Part shown: one piece after another, positions 27,446 to 36,710 of the stretch
Position numbering within the stretch: position 1 is the first letter of the stretch
Layout of the letters: every line of letters begins with the position of its first letter
Notes under the pieces: generated by a model
Databases searched by the model: none
What the model was told of the DNA's origin: nothing
Seen by the model: the letters and a program-made list of their open reading frames with translations, nothing else
Assembly (NCBI RefSeq): GCF_035481615.1
Contig: NZ_JAYKOT010000003.1
Location: forward strand, 372,001-436,000
DNA length: 64,000 nucleotides
Direction: 5' to 3'
DNA from: Citroniella saccharovorans
Lineage (GTDB): Bacteria; Bacillota; Clostridia; Tissierellales; Peptoniphilaceae
Position numbers and translations under genes: made by a program

Positions 27446-27841
27446 ATGAGTAGAAAAAAGATTTTAGGATATATTTCTGCTATTGTAGGTCTCTTGTTAG
27501 TGCTTGCACCAAAATTTATAACACCAGTTTGTCCTCCTATGGAAAATGGGATGTTCATGAAATGCCATTGGATGGGAAATATGACTATGGGTATTGGCGC
27601 AGTCATTTTAGTATTAGCAATCATTCTTATTGTAGTTAAAGATTCAAAAATATCTTTAGGATTATCTATTTCAAATATAGCAATTGGTATTTTAGAGATA
27701 CTAAACGCTCATGTGCTTATTGGTGGATGTATGAAAGCCGATATGGCTTGCAGAGCAAAAACCATTCCATTTTGCACATTGTTGTCAGGCATATTGGTTT
27801 TAGTTAATATTTATTATTGCATGAAAGAAAGAAATTCATAA
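27446..27841 (+). CDS. DUF4418 membrane protein of the FTR1/P19 iron-uptake operon
   Basis: The protein has 131 residues and four helices (about 5-27, 47-67, 71-92 and 103-124). Met- and Cys-containing loops (CPPMENGMFMKCHWMGNM and GGCMKADMACRAK) are the family's signature and could bind a metal. AAAGGA precedes the ATG. Its stop codon overlaps the ATG of the ABC ATPase by one base. DUF4418 proteins occur beside FtsX-type ABC permeases and FTR1/P19 genes. No biochemical role is known. Confidence 0.8.
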   Translation: MSRKKILGYISAIVGLLLVLAPKFITPVCPPMENGMFMKCHWMGNMTMGIGAVILVLAIILIVVKDSKISLGLSISNIAIGILEILNAHVLIGGCMKADMACRAKTIPFCTLLSGILVLVNIYYCMKERNS

Positions 27842-28518
27842 TGGAATCAATAATTAAAACTGAAAATTTAAGTAAGAGTTTTAAGAGAGGTTCTAATACA
27901 CTTTTTGCAGTTAAAAATGTAAACTTTACCTTGGAGGAGGGAGATTTTGTCAATATAATTGGCAGAAGCGGTTCAGGGAAGTCAACTTTTTTAAATCTTT
28001 TGTCTGGTTTATTAAAACCGACTGAAGGTAAAATTTTTGCTAAGGGCAAAGATATGAGTGATTTTTCTGATAGAGAAATTAGCAAATATAGGAATGAAAT
28101 CATAGGTTTTGTGCCACAAAGTCTAGGAACACTTCCAAATTTAAATGTTTTAGAGAATGTGTCTCTTCCTTATTATCTATTTAAAAGAGATGACTCTGCT
28201 TATGAAAAAGCAGCTATACTTCTTGATGAGATGGGAATTTTGCATTTGAAAGATGATTTTCCTAAAAATTTATCTGGAGGAGAGCTAAAAAGAGTGCTGA
28301 TAGCCAGATCTATGATTAATTCGCCGGAACTTTTGATTTTAGATGAGCCTACAAGTGATTTGGATAAAAATACTACTATGGAGATAATGGATTTATTAAA
28401 AAAAATAAATTCTAAAGGTACTGCACTTATTATAGTTACTCATGAGCTTGATATTTTAAAATATGGCAATACACTTTGCCAAATGGAAGATGGAAGTTTA
28501 ATAAAAAAAGAGGGATAG
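27841..28518 (+). CDS. ABC transporter ATPase, MacB/LolD-like
   Basis: The protein has 225 residues from ATG 27841. An upstream in-frame ATG at 27817 lies inside the previous gene. Walker A GRSGSGKST, Q-loop FVPQS, signature LSGGELKR, Walker B LLILDEP and switch His in VTHELD are all present. It is one of two ATPases in this operon. Both should pair with the FtsX-type permeases further down. Four bases separate its stop from the FTR1 start, indicating tight co-translation. Confidence 0.9.
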   Translation: MESIIKTENLSKSFKRGSNTLFAVKNVNFTLEEGDFVNIIGRSGSGKSTFLNLLSGLLKPTEGKIFAKGKDMSDFSDREISKYRNEIIGFVPQSLGTLPNLNVLENVSLPYYLFKRDDSAYEKAAILLDEMGILHLKDDFPKNLSGGELKRVLIARSMINSPELLILDEPTSDLDKNTTMEIMDLLKKINSKGTALIIVTHELDILKYGNTLCQMEDGSLIKKEG

Positions 28519-28520
28519 AG

Positions 28521-29897
28521 ATGAATTTATTAATGAAAAGGACTAGCATTTTCGCAATGATAGTAATCATGATTAGCCTCACTTTCATGTCTGCTTTTGC
28601 AGCAGAAACAAAGGAAGAAGAAACAAATTATGGTAACTGGGTTGAAGTTGCTGATGCTATGTCAGAACATTTACAAAAAGCTGTGGAAGTTTACAAGCCT
28701 GGAGATAAGGATGCTAAAAAAGCAGCCACAGATGCAATTAATGTTGCTTACTTTAAATTCTATGAAAAAATTGGATTTGAAAAAACAACTATGTCTGCAA
28801 TTTCAGGCCAAAGGGGTTCAATGGTTGAACATCAATTTTACAGAGCAAAAAAATCTATCAAAGAAGATGCAGACCCAAAAGAAGTTAAAGATGAAATTGA
28901 TGCACTTATAACTTATCTTCATGAAGATGCTCATACTCTTGATGGAACCTCTGGAGATTCTAAGTCCAGTGGTCAAAGTCAAGAAGATGCAAACAGCCTT
29001 TCAACAGGTCAATTGTTGGGAGAGCTGCTAAAAAGATTTGGCACATTTTTTGCAGTTCTTGGACTTACACTTCGTGAAGGACTTGAAGCCATTTTAGTTG
29101 TAGCTGCCATTGCTGCATATTTATCAAAGACTAATAATAGAATTTATTTAAAAGGTGTATATATTGGAGCCTTGCTAGGCATTGCCTTTTCAGTAGTCCT
29201 AGCTGGAGTATTTAATATCATCGCCAATACAGTGGGAGAAGTTGAGTCTGGAATGGGACAAGAAATATTCGAAGGAATTGCGATGTTTCTTGCTGTTATC
29301 GTACTATTTTATGTATCCAATTGGATGCTTTCTAAATCTGAAGTTGAAGTTTGGAATAGATACATTAAAAACAAAGTTGAACAATCTGTTTCCAAGGGTA
29401 ATTATTTTGCCTTATCTTTCACTTCATTCTTAGCAGTAGCAAGAGAGGGTGCAGAACTTATTTTGTTTTTCCAAGGTATGAGAACAGGCATTTCTGATAA
29501 TCCAATGCATATGTGGATTGGACTTTTAGTTGCCGCCATAATACTTGCAATTGTATATTATTTAATTGCTAAAGTTTCTGTAAGGCTACCATTAAAACCA
29601 TTCTTTACATTTACTTCTTGGCTAATGTTTATACTTTGCTTGTCTTTCTTAGGAAAGGGCATAGGAGAATTACAAGAAGCAGATGTAATTGGTAGAACGA
29701 TAGTTCCCTGGATGAATGGATGGTCTGCTGAAGTTATAGGTATATATGATAGGTATGAAAATCTTATTCCACAAATTATTCTATTAGTAGTAACCATTGT
29801 TTCTGTTATCTATCAAAATAATAGAAACAAAAAAATTAGAGCTGAGCTTGAAGCCAGCCAAGAAAAAAAAATAGGAGGGTTTTATGTTAAAAAATAA
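28521..29897 (+). CDS. FTR1 family high-affinity iron permease
   Basis: The protein has 458 residues. A signal peptide (FAMIVIMISLTFMSAFAAE) and an exported helical domain (about 25-160) precede a seven-helix permease domain. The two iron-binding REGxE motifs are TLREGLEAILVV and AREGAELILFF. The protein would move iron across the membrane in concert with P19. It is encoded next to p19 and overlaps it by 14 bases, as in Campylobacter and related systems. The start at 28521 is preferred because an earlier in-frame ATG (28476) lies inside the ATPase gene and would bury the signal peptide. Confidence 0.93.
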   Translation: MNLLMKRTSIFAMIVIMISLTFMSAFAAETKEEETNYGNWVEVADAMSEHLQKAVEVYKPGDKDAKKAATDAINVAYFKFYEKIGFEKTTMSAISGQRGSMVEHQFYRAKKSIKEDADPKEVKDEIDALITYLHEDAHTLDGTSGDSKSSGQSQEDANSLSTGQLLGELLKRFGTFFAVLGLTLREGLEAILVVAAIAAYLSKTNNRIYLKGVYIGALLGIAFSVVLAGVFNIIANTVGEVESGMGQEIFEGIAMFLAVIVLFYVSNWMLSKSEVEVWNRYIKNKVEQSVSKGNYFALSFTSFLAVAREGAELILFFQGMRTGISDNPMHMWIGLLVAAIILAIVYYLIAKVSVRLPLKPFFTFTSWLMFILCLSFLGKGIGELQEADVIGRTIVPWMNGWSAEVIGIYDRYENLIPQIILLVVTIVSVIYQNNRNKKIRAELEASQEKKIGGFYVKK

Positions 29898-30549
29898 AAG
29901 TTTAATTCTTGTTGTTATGACGCTTGTGTGTGCATTAATGTTTACAGCTTGTGGTAAAAAAGAAGATACCAATGCTAATAATGCAGCTAATAATTCTACT
30001 GAAGAAAAAGCACCAGATGAAGAAAACAAAAAAGAAGCAGGAGATGCAAAAACTGCAGCTCCAGGAGAAGATGCAGGATTTGAAGAATTTCCAATTGGTG
30101 ATGATCATACTGAAGGACCTCTAGTAATCTCAGGTGTATATTTCCAACCAGTTGATATGGAACCAGCAGGAAACTCAATTCCTAAAGAAGAAGCTGACTG
30201 CCATATTGAAGCTGACATTACAGCATCACAAGAAGGTTCAACATTAGGTTATGGTGTTGGTGATTTTGTTCCATGGTTAAAAGTAAAAGCTTATTTACAA
30301 AAGAAAGGTTCAGACCATGTTCAAGAAGTAGCTTTCATGCCAATGAACGCATCTGATGGTCCGCACTATGGTGCAAATGTTAAATTTGAAGAAGGTGTTG
30401 GTGTTTATGATGTAAAATTCGAAGTAACTGCACCAGGCAATGACTACTTACTACACGTAGATAAAGAAACTGGTGTAACAGGTAGATTCTGGACAGAACC
30501 ACTTGTTGCAGAATGGACTGACTTCGAATGGAACGGACCACAATGGTAA
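29884..30549 (+). CDS. P19/Tp34-type periplasmic iron-binding lipoprotein
   Basis: The protein has 221 residues. The lipoprotein signal ends in LMFTACGK (lipobox Cys22), followed by a flexible acidic linker (about 25-65) and the P19 domain: EEFPIGDDH, VYFQPVDMEP, DCHIEADI, FVPWLKV, FMPMNASDGPHYGANV. The conserved Glu, Met and two His ligands of P19-family copper/iron sites can be seen in these stretches. AGGAGGG precedes the ATG. The protein is anchored outside the membrane and presumably feeds iron to FTR1. Confidence 0.92.
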   Translation: MLKNKSLILVVMTLVCALMFTACGKKEDTNANNAANNSTEEKAPDEENKKEAGDAKTAAPGEDAGFEEFPIGDDHTEGPLVISGVYFQPVDMEPAGNSIPKEEADCHIEADITASQEGSTLGYGVGDFVPWLKVKAYLQKKGSDHVQEVAFMPMNASDGPHYGANVKFEEGVGVYDVKFEVTAPGNDYLLHVDKETGVTGRFWTEPLVAEWTDFEWNGPQW

Positions 30550-30574
30550 AATTTTGAAAATTTTTAATACTTTT

Positions 30575-30596
30575 AAGGGGAATTCATGTTCCCCTT
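30575..30596 (+). promoter_or_regulatory. Hairpin over a candidate ribosome binding site
   Basis: AAGGGGAA and TTCCCCTT form a perfect 8-bp stem with loop TTCATG, placing the ATG at 30586 in the loop and its Shine-Dalgarno in the stem. It has no T run, so it is not a typical terminator. It could limit translation of the DUF2318 gene or be an mRNA-processing or stability hairpin after p19. Confidence 0.5.
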
Positions 30597-31869
30597 ATAT
30601 GCATTTATGGGGGGTGAAATTATTTTAAAAATTTTTATTAAAGTTATGGAGGCAGGAATAGCCTTTTCTCTAATGATTTCTTTAATACTTGCCTATTATA
30701 CAACTAAAGAGAGCAAATATAAAAAGTATGTTATTATAATTTCTTTAGTTTTAGGGGTAATTGCAGCAATTGTTTCAATAATTATAAGAAATATACCTAA
30801 TTTTATTAATAGAACAGAATTGAATTTCTGGTCTATGATACCCATAGTTATCTCAGTATTTTTAATATTAATTTTTATGATATTTGAAGATAAGATAAAT
30901 GCTAAAATTTATGATAATTTAATTTCAGCATCGGTTGTTGTTTATCTTGTAGGAATTTGTTTTTATTATTTACCATATGTATTTAACCAATCAAACAAAT
31001 TTGTATATTATGGCGAAAGTGCTGTTTCAACTATTGTACTTTTTAGGATTTTAGGCTTTGTTTTTGGGATAATCATGATGATTTTATCAGGACTTGCCGT
31101 ATATAAGTCTTCAGTTAAACTTGAAGGTAAAAACTTAAAGATTATTGTTTTTTTGAGCTTGATATGTTCGGGTATCAGCCAATTTAATATCATAATTCAA
31201 AGGTTTTATTCTAAAGGGATTATTCCTAGAAATGTTAACTTTTTTAGAGTTATTGCATTTATAGCTAATCACGAAAATGTGTTTTTATTTGCAACAATGT
31301 TAATTATGATAGCTATTCCAGTAATTTTATATAAGCAAAATATTAAAGTTAATGAAGATTATAGCAATAGGGCTCAGTTAAGAAAAATAAAGTATAGAAT
31401 GAAGAATAAAAGACATTGGGCAATTTTTTTCCTTGTCGTTCTATTTATTAATACTTTTTCATTAACGGTTGGAAAGGCATATGCTAATAAGGAACAGGCC
31501 CTTTCACCACCTGAAGATTATCAAACTGAAAATGGAATGATTGTTATTCCTTTAAGTAGCTTAGAAGATATGCATTTGCACAGATATTTGTATAAGGCAA
31601 AGGATGGTGCACAAATGAGATTTTTCTGCATTAAAAAATCAGAAGGTTCCTATGGAGTTGTACTTGATGCCTGCGAGATATGTGGTCCATCTGGATATTT
31701 TGAAAGAGGCGAAAATGTTATTTGTAAGTTGTGCGACGTTGTAATGAATAGGGGTACAATAGGTTTTAAGGGTGGATGTAACCCGATACCTTTCCCATAC
31801 ATTGTCCATGATAAAAAGATAAAGATTGCGCCAAAAGATCTTGACGCATTGTCTTATGTATTTAAGTAG
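30586..31869 (+). CDS. DUF2318 (Fe-S-containing) membrane protein of the iron-uptake operon
   Basis: The protein has about 427 residues. Seven or eight hydrophobic helices (about 10-280) are followed by an exported C-terminal DUF2318 domain with the Cys pairs CEICG and CKLC and the end GGCNPIPFPY. In the P19/FTR1 systems this protein is thought to handle electrons or metal outside the membrane. The start is uncertain. ATG 30586 has its ribosome binding site in a hairpin, while a strong GGGGGGTG (30609-30616) is correctly placed for a start at ATT 30622, which gives (M)LKIFIKVMEAG. Confidence 0.88.
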   Translation: MFPLYAFMGGEIILKIFIKVMEAGIAFSLMISLILAYYTTKESKYKKYVIIISLVLGVIAAIVSIIIRNIPNFINRTELNFWSMIPIVISVFLILIFMIFEDKINAKIYDNLISASVVVYLVGICFYYLPYVFNQSNKFVYYGESAVSTIVLFRILGFVFGIIMMILSGLAVYKSSVKLEGKNLKIIVFLSLICSGISQFNIIIQRFYSKGIIPRNVNFFRVIAFIANHENVFLFATMLIMIAIPVILYKQNIKVNEDYSNRAQLRKIKYRMKNKRHWAIFFLVVLFINTFSLTVGKAYANKEQALSPPEDYQTENGMIVIPLSSLEDMHLHRYLYKAKDGAQMRFFCIKKSEGSYGVVLDACEICGPSGYFERGENVICKLCDVVMNRGTIGFKGGCNPIPFPYIVHDKKIKIAPKDLDALSYVFK

Positions 31870-31877
31870 GAGGGCTT

Positions 31878-33161
31878 ATGTTTTGGAGAATAGTTAAAGG
31901 AGCGCTTTTTAGACAAAAGGGAAAGATGGTTCTTATTGCATTTACAGTTGCCCTTGGAGCTTCTCTTGCCACTTCAATGTTAAATACCATGCTCGGTGTT
32001 GGAGATAAAGTTAATCAAGAATTAAAGACCTATGGAGCAAATATTAATGTATTGCCTAAGGAAGCTTCCCTTCTTGATGATTTGTATGGCATGCAAGAAA
32101 AAGAGGGGCAGGTTCAAAAATATTTAAAGGAATCAGAACTTCCTAACATTAAAACTATTTTTTGGGCTTACAATATTGTAGACTATACGCCATATCTTAA
32201 CACTTGGGTTTCTTGTAATAATGATTCTAAACATACTAAGATGGTAGGAACATGGTTTAATAATCATATGGATTTGCCTACTGGAGAATCAGTTGATACT
32301 GGTATGATTAGACTTAAAAACTGGTGGGAAGTTCAAGGCGAGTGGTTATCAGAAAATGATAGCGATTCAGTTATGCTTGGAAAGATTTTTGCAGACAGAA
32401 ATGGATTTAAAGTTGGTGATGAAATCCAACTAAAAAGCACTAATTTAGACAAAAAATTAAAAGTTAAGGGTATTTTCTCATCAGGTTCTGATGAAGATGC
32501 ATTTATATATGCTACTTTAAAAACAGCACAAGAATTTGCTGGAGTTACTGGAGTTGTAAATAAAGTTGAAGTATCAGCTCTTACTACACCAGACAATGAC
32601 TTAGCAAGAAAGGCTGCCAAAAACCCACTATCTTTAACTATTAAGGAATGGGAAGTATGGTATTGTACAGCTTATGTTTCTGCTATTTGTTATCAAATAA
32701 CAGAAGTAATGACTGATTCTGTAGCTAAGCCAATTCGTCAAGTTGCAGAAAGTGAAGGAGATATTTTAAACAAGACTACTCTTCTTATGGTTTTAATTAC
32801 AGTATTAACTTTGATTGGTTCAGGCTTTGGTATTTCAAATCTTATTACAGCATCTGTAATGGAAAGATCTAATGAAATTGGACTTCAAAAAGCTATAGGG
32901 GCGTCAAATGGAAGGATAATTTCCATAATTCTTGTGGAAATAATTTTGACAGCGATATTTGGAACAGTTATAGGTTACGGTGTTGGTCTGCTACTTACTC
33001 AGATTATTGGTCTAACAGTTTTTGGATCAGCAATAGCTCCAACAGCTATGGTAGTTCCTATTGTAGCAATACTTATTATTCTTGTTACAATATTGGGTTC
33101 AATACCAGCTATAAGATACCTTTTGAATTTAAATCCAACGGAGGTACTACATGGCAGATAA
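31878..33161 (+). CDS. FtsX/MacB-type ABC permease (first)
   Basis: The protein has 427 residues: one N-terminal helix (about 18-38), a large extracytoplasmic domain, then three C-terminal helices with the FtsX motif MERSNEIGLQKAIGAS. AGGAGGG precedes the ATG, 8 bp after the DUF2318 gene. Homologues beside P19/FTR1 loci are paired as two permeases with one ATPase. The family works by mechanotransmission rather than direct transport, so its job in iron uptake may be to act on P19 or the DUF2318 protein. Confidence 0.9.
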   Translation: MFWRIVKGALFRQKGKMVLIAFTVALGASLATSMLNTMLGVGDKVNQELKTYGANINVLPKEASLLDDLYGMQEKEGQVQKYLKESELPNIKTIFWAYNIVDYTPYLNTWVSCNNDSKHTKMVGTWFNNHMDLPTGESVDTGMIRLKNWWEVQGEWLSENDSDSVMLGKIFADRNGFKVGDEIQLKSTNLDKKLKVKGIFSSGSDEDAFIYATLKTAQEFAGVTGVVNKVEVSALTTPDNDLARKAAKNPLSLTIKEWEVWYCTAYVSAICYQITEVMTDSVAKPIRQVAESEGDILNKTTLLMVLITVLTLIGSGFGISNLITASVMERSNEIGLQKAIGASNGRIISIILVEIILTAIFGTVIGYGVGLLLTQIIGLTVFGSAIAPTAMVVPIVAILIILVTILGSIPAIRYLLNLNPTEVLHGR

Positions 33162-34299
33162 ACAAAGTAAAAATAAATTTTACTTAAAAATGATAATGAC
33201 TTCCTTGGCAAGGAGACGTGCAAGAATGTTAACAGCACTACTTGCTATAGCTATGGGAGCAACAATTATTTCAGGACTTGTTACTATTTACTATGATATT
33301 CCTAGACAAATGGGTAAGGAGTTTAGGTCTTATGGTGCAAATATGTTGGTAATTCCAACTAACCCTGATAAAAAAATTACCAATGAACAGTTAGATGAAA
33401 TTAAATCGTTAATTCCATCAGGAAAGCTTGTCGGTCAGGCACCCTATATTTATACAAATGCAAAAATTAATGAACAACCTTATATGCTTGCAGGTACAGA
33501 TTTAAAGGGAGCGAAAGAAAATTCTCCATACTGGCTTATTGATGGTTCATGGCCTGAAAAACCTAGAGAAGTTTTAATAGGTAATGAAGTTTCAAAGGCT
33601 TTGGAATTAAAAGAGGGAGATAAAATTATTATAAATACTCCCAAAGTTAATGGAGAAGGTTCTATAGATACTAATTTTGTTGTTTCAGGAGTTGTAACAA
33701 CAGGTGGTAAAGAAGAAGAACTTATTTTTATGGGTATTGATGATATTTCACAGCTTGTTAAAGACAAAAATTATGATGTCGTAGAATATTCAGTAGAAGC
33801 CGAACAAAATGAACTTTCAAAAATAGTATCAAATATTTCACAAAAGGATGGATCTCTAACTCCACAAATGGTAAAAAGAGTTACCGCCTCACAAGATATA
33901 GTTTTGAATAAATTACAAGCTCTTGTCTTCATTGTAACGATAATAGTATTATTCATAATGATGATATGTGTATCCACAACAATGATGGCAGTTGTAACTG
34001 AAAGGCGTAAAGAAATAGGTCTTAAGAAAGCTTTGGGCGCCACAAATTCGTCAGTAATTGTTGACTTTTTAGGTGAAGGAGCATTTTTGGGGGTTTTTGG
34101 TGGACTTTTAGGGGTTGCATTAGGATATATATTTGCCAATAGAGTAAGTATTTCGGTATTTGCTAGAAAGGTAAGTTTCTTGCCTCTTTTAGTACCTATG
34201 ACAATTATTGTCTGTATAGTAATAACTATAGTTGCATCTTTAATACCAGTATCTAAAACTGTTGATATTGATCCAGCTTTAGTGCTTCGTGGAGAATAG
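33151..34299 (+). CDS. FtsX/MacB-type ABC permease (second)
   Basis: The protein has 382 residues with the same architecture as its upstream neighbour: an N-terminal helix (about 18-40), an extracytoplasmic domain and three C-terminal helices with TERRKEIGLKKALGAT. It overlaps the preceding gene by 11 bases, and the ribosome binding site (CGGAGG) lies inside that gene's last codons. The two permeases probably form a heterodimer driven by the ATPase directly downstream. Confidence 0.9.
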   Translation: MADKQSKNKFYLKMIMTSLARRRARMLTALLAIAMGATIISGLVTIYYDIPRQMGKEFRSYGANMLVIPTNPDKKITNEQLDEIKSLIPSGKLVGQAPYIYTNAKINEQPYMLAGTDLKGAKENSPYWLIDGSWPEKPREVLIGNEVSKALELKEGDKIIINTPKVNGEGSIDTNFVVSGVVTTGGKEEELIFMGIDDISQLVKDKNYDVVEYSVEAEQNELSKIVSNISQKDGSLTPQMVKRVTASQDIVLNKLQALVFIVTIIVLFIMMICVSTTMMAVVTERRKEIGLKKALGATNSSVIVDFLGEGAFLGVFGGLLGVALGYIFANRVSISVFARKVSFLPLLVPMTIIVCIVITIVASLIPVSKTVDIDPALVLRGE

Positions 34300-34310
34300 A
34301 AAGGAATTTT

Positions 34311-35030
34311 ATGGATATATTAAAACTCGTAGATGTTTCAAAAATTTATGGTGAACTTAAAGCCCTTGACAAAATCAATTTAAGTGTAGAAAAGGGCGAA
34401 TGGATTTCTATAATGGGTCCATCAGGTTCTGGTAAAACAACAATGATGAATATTATTGGTGCCATGGATAAACCTTCACTTGGTGAAGTTATTTTGGATG
34501 GTGAAGATATAGCAAAAAAATCACCTAAGGAACTAACAGTTATTAGAAGGGATAAGATAGGACTTATTTTCCAACAATTTCATTTAGTTAATTATTTAAG
34601 TGCTTTGGAAAATGTAATGATGTCACAATATTATCATTCTATGCCAGATGCACAAGAAGCAATGGAAGCTTTGGCTGCAGTAGGTCTAGCTGATAGAGCC
34701 AAGCACTTACCCAACCAATTATCAGGTGGGGAACAACAAAGAGTGTGCATTGCTAGAGCTCTTATTAATCATCCTACAATACTTTTAGCCGATGAACCTA
34801 CAGGAAATTTGGATGAAAAGAATGAATATATAGTTCTTGACATATTTGAAAAACTTCACAATGCAGGATCAACAATTATTGTTGTAACTCACGACCCTGA
34901 AGTCGGTGAAGAATCTGAAAGAATGATAACTCTTGAACATGGTAAAATTTCAAAAGAAGAAAAAATGAAAAGAAAAAGACCAGTTCTTGATTCTGTAAAA
35001 AAAGATGAAAAACTTAAGGAGTTTATATGA
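34311..35030 (+). CDS. ABC transporter ATPase, MacB/LolD-like (second)
   Basis: The protein has 239 residues. Walker A GPSGSGKTT, Q-loop LIFQQFH, signature LSGGEQQR, Walker B ILLADEPTGNLD and switch VTHDPEV are complete. An extra basic C-terminal tail (KEEKMKRKRP) is present. GAAAGGA precedes the ATG. The gene overlaps the FMN-binding lipoprotein start by four bases (ATGA). It should energise the two permeases upstream. Confidence 0.92.
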   Translation: MDILKLVDVSKIYGELKALDKINLSVEKGEWISIMGPSGSGKTTMMNIIGAMDKPSLGEVILDGEDIAKKSPKELTVIRRDKIGLIFQQFHLVNYLSALENVMMSQYYHSMPDAQEAMEALAAVGLADRAKHLPNQLSGGEQQRVCIARALINHPTILLADEPTGNLDEKNEYIVLDIFEKLHNAGSTIIVVTHDPEVGEESERMITLEHGKISKEEKMKRKRPVLDSVKKDEKLKEFI

Positions 35031-35452
35031 GAAAAATTTTAAATGTATTAATAATTTTTTCTTTGGGGCTTGTCCTAGTTGCTTGTGGAGGAGATAAAAA
35101 AGAAGAAGCTCCAAGCGTAAGCTATAAGGATGGCACATATCAAGGAGAATCTGCCAAGGATGAAAGAGGCGGACTTGTAAAGGTGGATATAAGTGTTAAA
35201 GACAATAAGATTGAATCTTGCACAATGCAAAACATTGATGGAGATGGAAAAGAAAAGGATGAATCTTATGGTCAAAGCCAAAATGAAGGACTATATAAGA
35301 TAGCCCAACAAGCTATAAATCTTGCAAAGTCATACCCAGATAGATTAGTGGAAAAAGGAAATCCTGAAGGAGTGGACGTTATTTCGGGAGCAACAGAAAC
35401 CTACAAGCAATTTATAGAAGCTTGCAACAATGCTCTTGCTGATGCAAAATAA
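35027..35452 (+). CDS. FMN-binding lipoprotein
   Basis: The protein has 141 residues. A lipoprotein signal ends LVLVACGG (lipobox Cys20), and an FMN_bind domain (about 33-140) ends with VDVISGATETYKQF, where the Thr of SGAT is the usual site of covalent flavin attachment by ApbE. An extracellular flavin carrier next to an iron importer suggests reduction of Fe(III) at the cell surface before or during uptake, possibly with the DUF2318 protein. The start overlaps the ATPase stop. Confidence 0.9.
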   Translation: MRKILNVLIIFSLGLVLVACGGDKKEEAPSVSYKDGTYQGESAKDERGGLVKVDISVKDNKIESCTMQNIDGDGKEKDESYGQSQNEGLYKIAQQAINLAKSYPDRLVEKGNPEGVDVISGATETYKQFIEACNNALADAK

Positions 35453-36656
35453 TGAAAGATTTATACACAGTTAATTTAGCAAAAAAGAATATAGAAAATA
35501 AAAAGGCAAGGTCAATTACCTTGATTTTACTTGTAGGAATTTTAACTTTTATTTTATTCATGTCTTCATTTATAATTTTTTTCTCTTAAAAACGGCATGA
35601 AATCTCTATCAGATAGGATGGGAGCAGACATTATAGTAGTCCCAGAAGGTTATGATTCCAAAATTACAGGTGCAATATTAAGGGGAGAACCTAATACATT
35701 CTTTTTTGACAAGGATATATTAAATAGAGTAAAAAAAATACCAGGAGTTGAAAAAGCCTGTGGTCAAGTTTATCTAGCTACACTTTCTGCTGGATGCTGT
35801 TCTTTTCCCATTCAAGTTATAGGAATTGACTTTTCTGATGACTTTAGCGTTAAACCTTGGCTTGAAAAACAGATTAAAACTCCAATTAAAGCTGGGCAAG
35901 TTGTTGTAGGTGCTAACATTGTGGGGAATATTAATCATAAGGTTAAATTTTTTAATCAAGAATTTGATATAAGAGGTAGGCTTGCAAAAACTGGCATGGG
36001 TTTTGATAATTCAGTTTTTATGACAATAGAAGAAACTCATAGATTAGCCAAGGAATATGAAAAGATAATTAATCATCCGGTGGCAAAAAAAGATGATATA
36101 TCTTCTATTTTAGTAAAAGTTGAAAAAAACAAAGATCCAAAAACAATTCAAAAACTTATTAAAGAAGAATTTAAAAAAAGAAAAAGTGTATCCTTTATTG
36201 CCAAGAAAAATAATGACACAAGTTTCAGATTCAGCAAAAAACATGCTTGTATATGTGTATATATTGATAGCTTTGATTTGGATACTAGCTTTCTTTATTT
36301 TAAGTCTTGTAAATACCTTATCAGTTAAGGAAAGGAAAAGAGAATTTGCAACCATAAGGATATTAGGAGCAACAAAGAAAAAACTCAGTGAAGTAGTTCT
36401 TGTTGAATCTATGCTAATTAATGGTACAGGTGCAGTCATAGGTTCTGTGCTTTCCTTTGTTTTAAGTATAACTTTCAATAATATATTTTCATCACTTTTG
36501 AATATGCCTTTTTTAAGACCGAATATATTCCTTATGATTTTAATGTTAATAATAGTAATAATTTTGGGAACCTTGTTAGGACCAATATCTTCAATTATTG
36601 CTATTAATAAAATAAATAAAGTAGAATTATTATTGATGCAAAGGGATAATGATTAA
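35452..36656 (+). pseudogene. Third FtsX-type ABC permease, two frameshifts
   Basis: The ATG overlaps the previous stop (TAATG). The first frame (KDLYTVNLAKKNIENKKARS and one helix) fails at TAA 35587 after a seven-base T run (35576-35582). The second frame (35588-36328) has the extracytoplasmic domain (ADIIVVPEGYDS and on). After an A run near 36206-36210 the third frame carries the last helices and VKERKREFATIRILGAT. All parts align in order, so this was one permease of about 400 residues. Both shifts are in homopolymers, so error or phase variation is possible. Confidence 0.85.
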
Positions 36657-36681
36657 AATAGGCTCTTTGTCAAATTTTGGG

Positions 36682-36710
36682 GAGACTTGTTAACTCGAGT
36701 CTCTCTTTTC
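36682..36710 (+). terminator. Probable terminator of the iron-uptake operon
   Basis: GAGACT (36682-36687) pairs with AGTCTC (36698-36703), followed by TCTTTT. It lies 26 bp after the last stop codon. The stem is short and the T tract is imperfect. Confidence 0.55.

Noticed and set aside
33771..34139. 122-residue minus-strand frame opposite the second FtsX-type permease
   Set aside because: A shadow of a well-supported gene, with no ribosome binding site and a composition typical of antisense frames.
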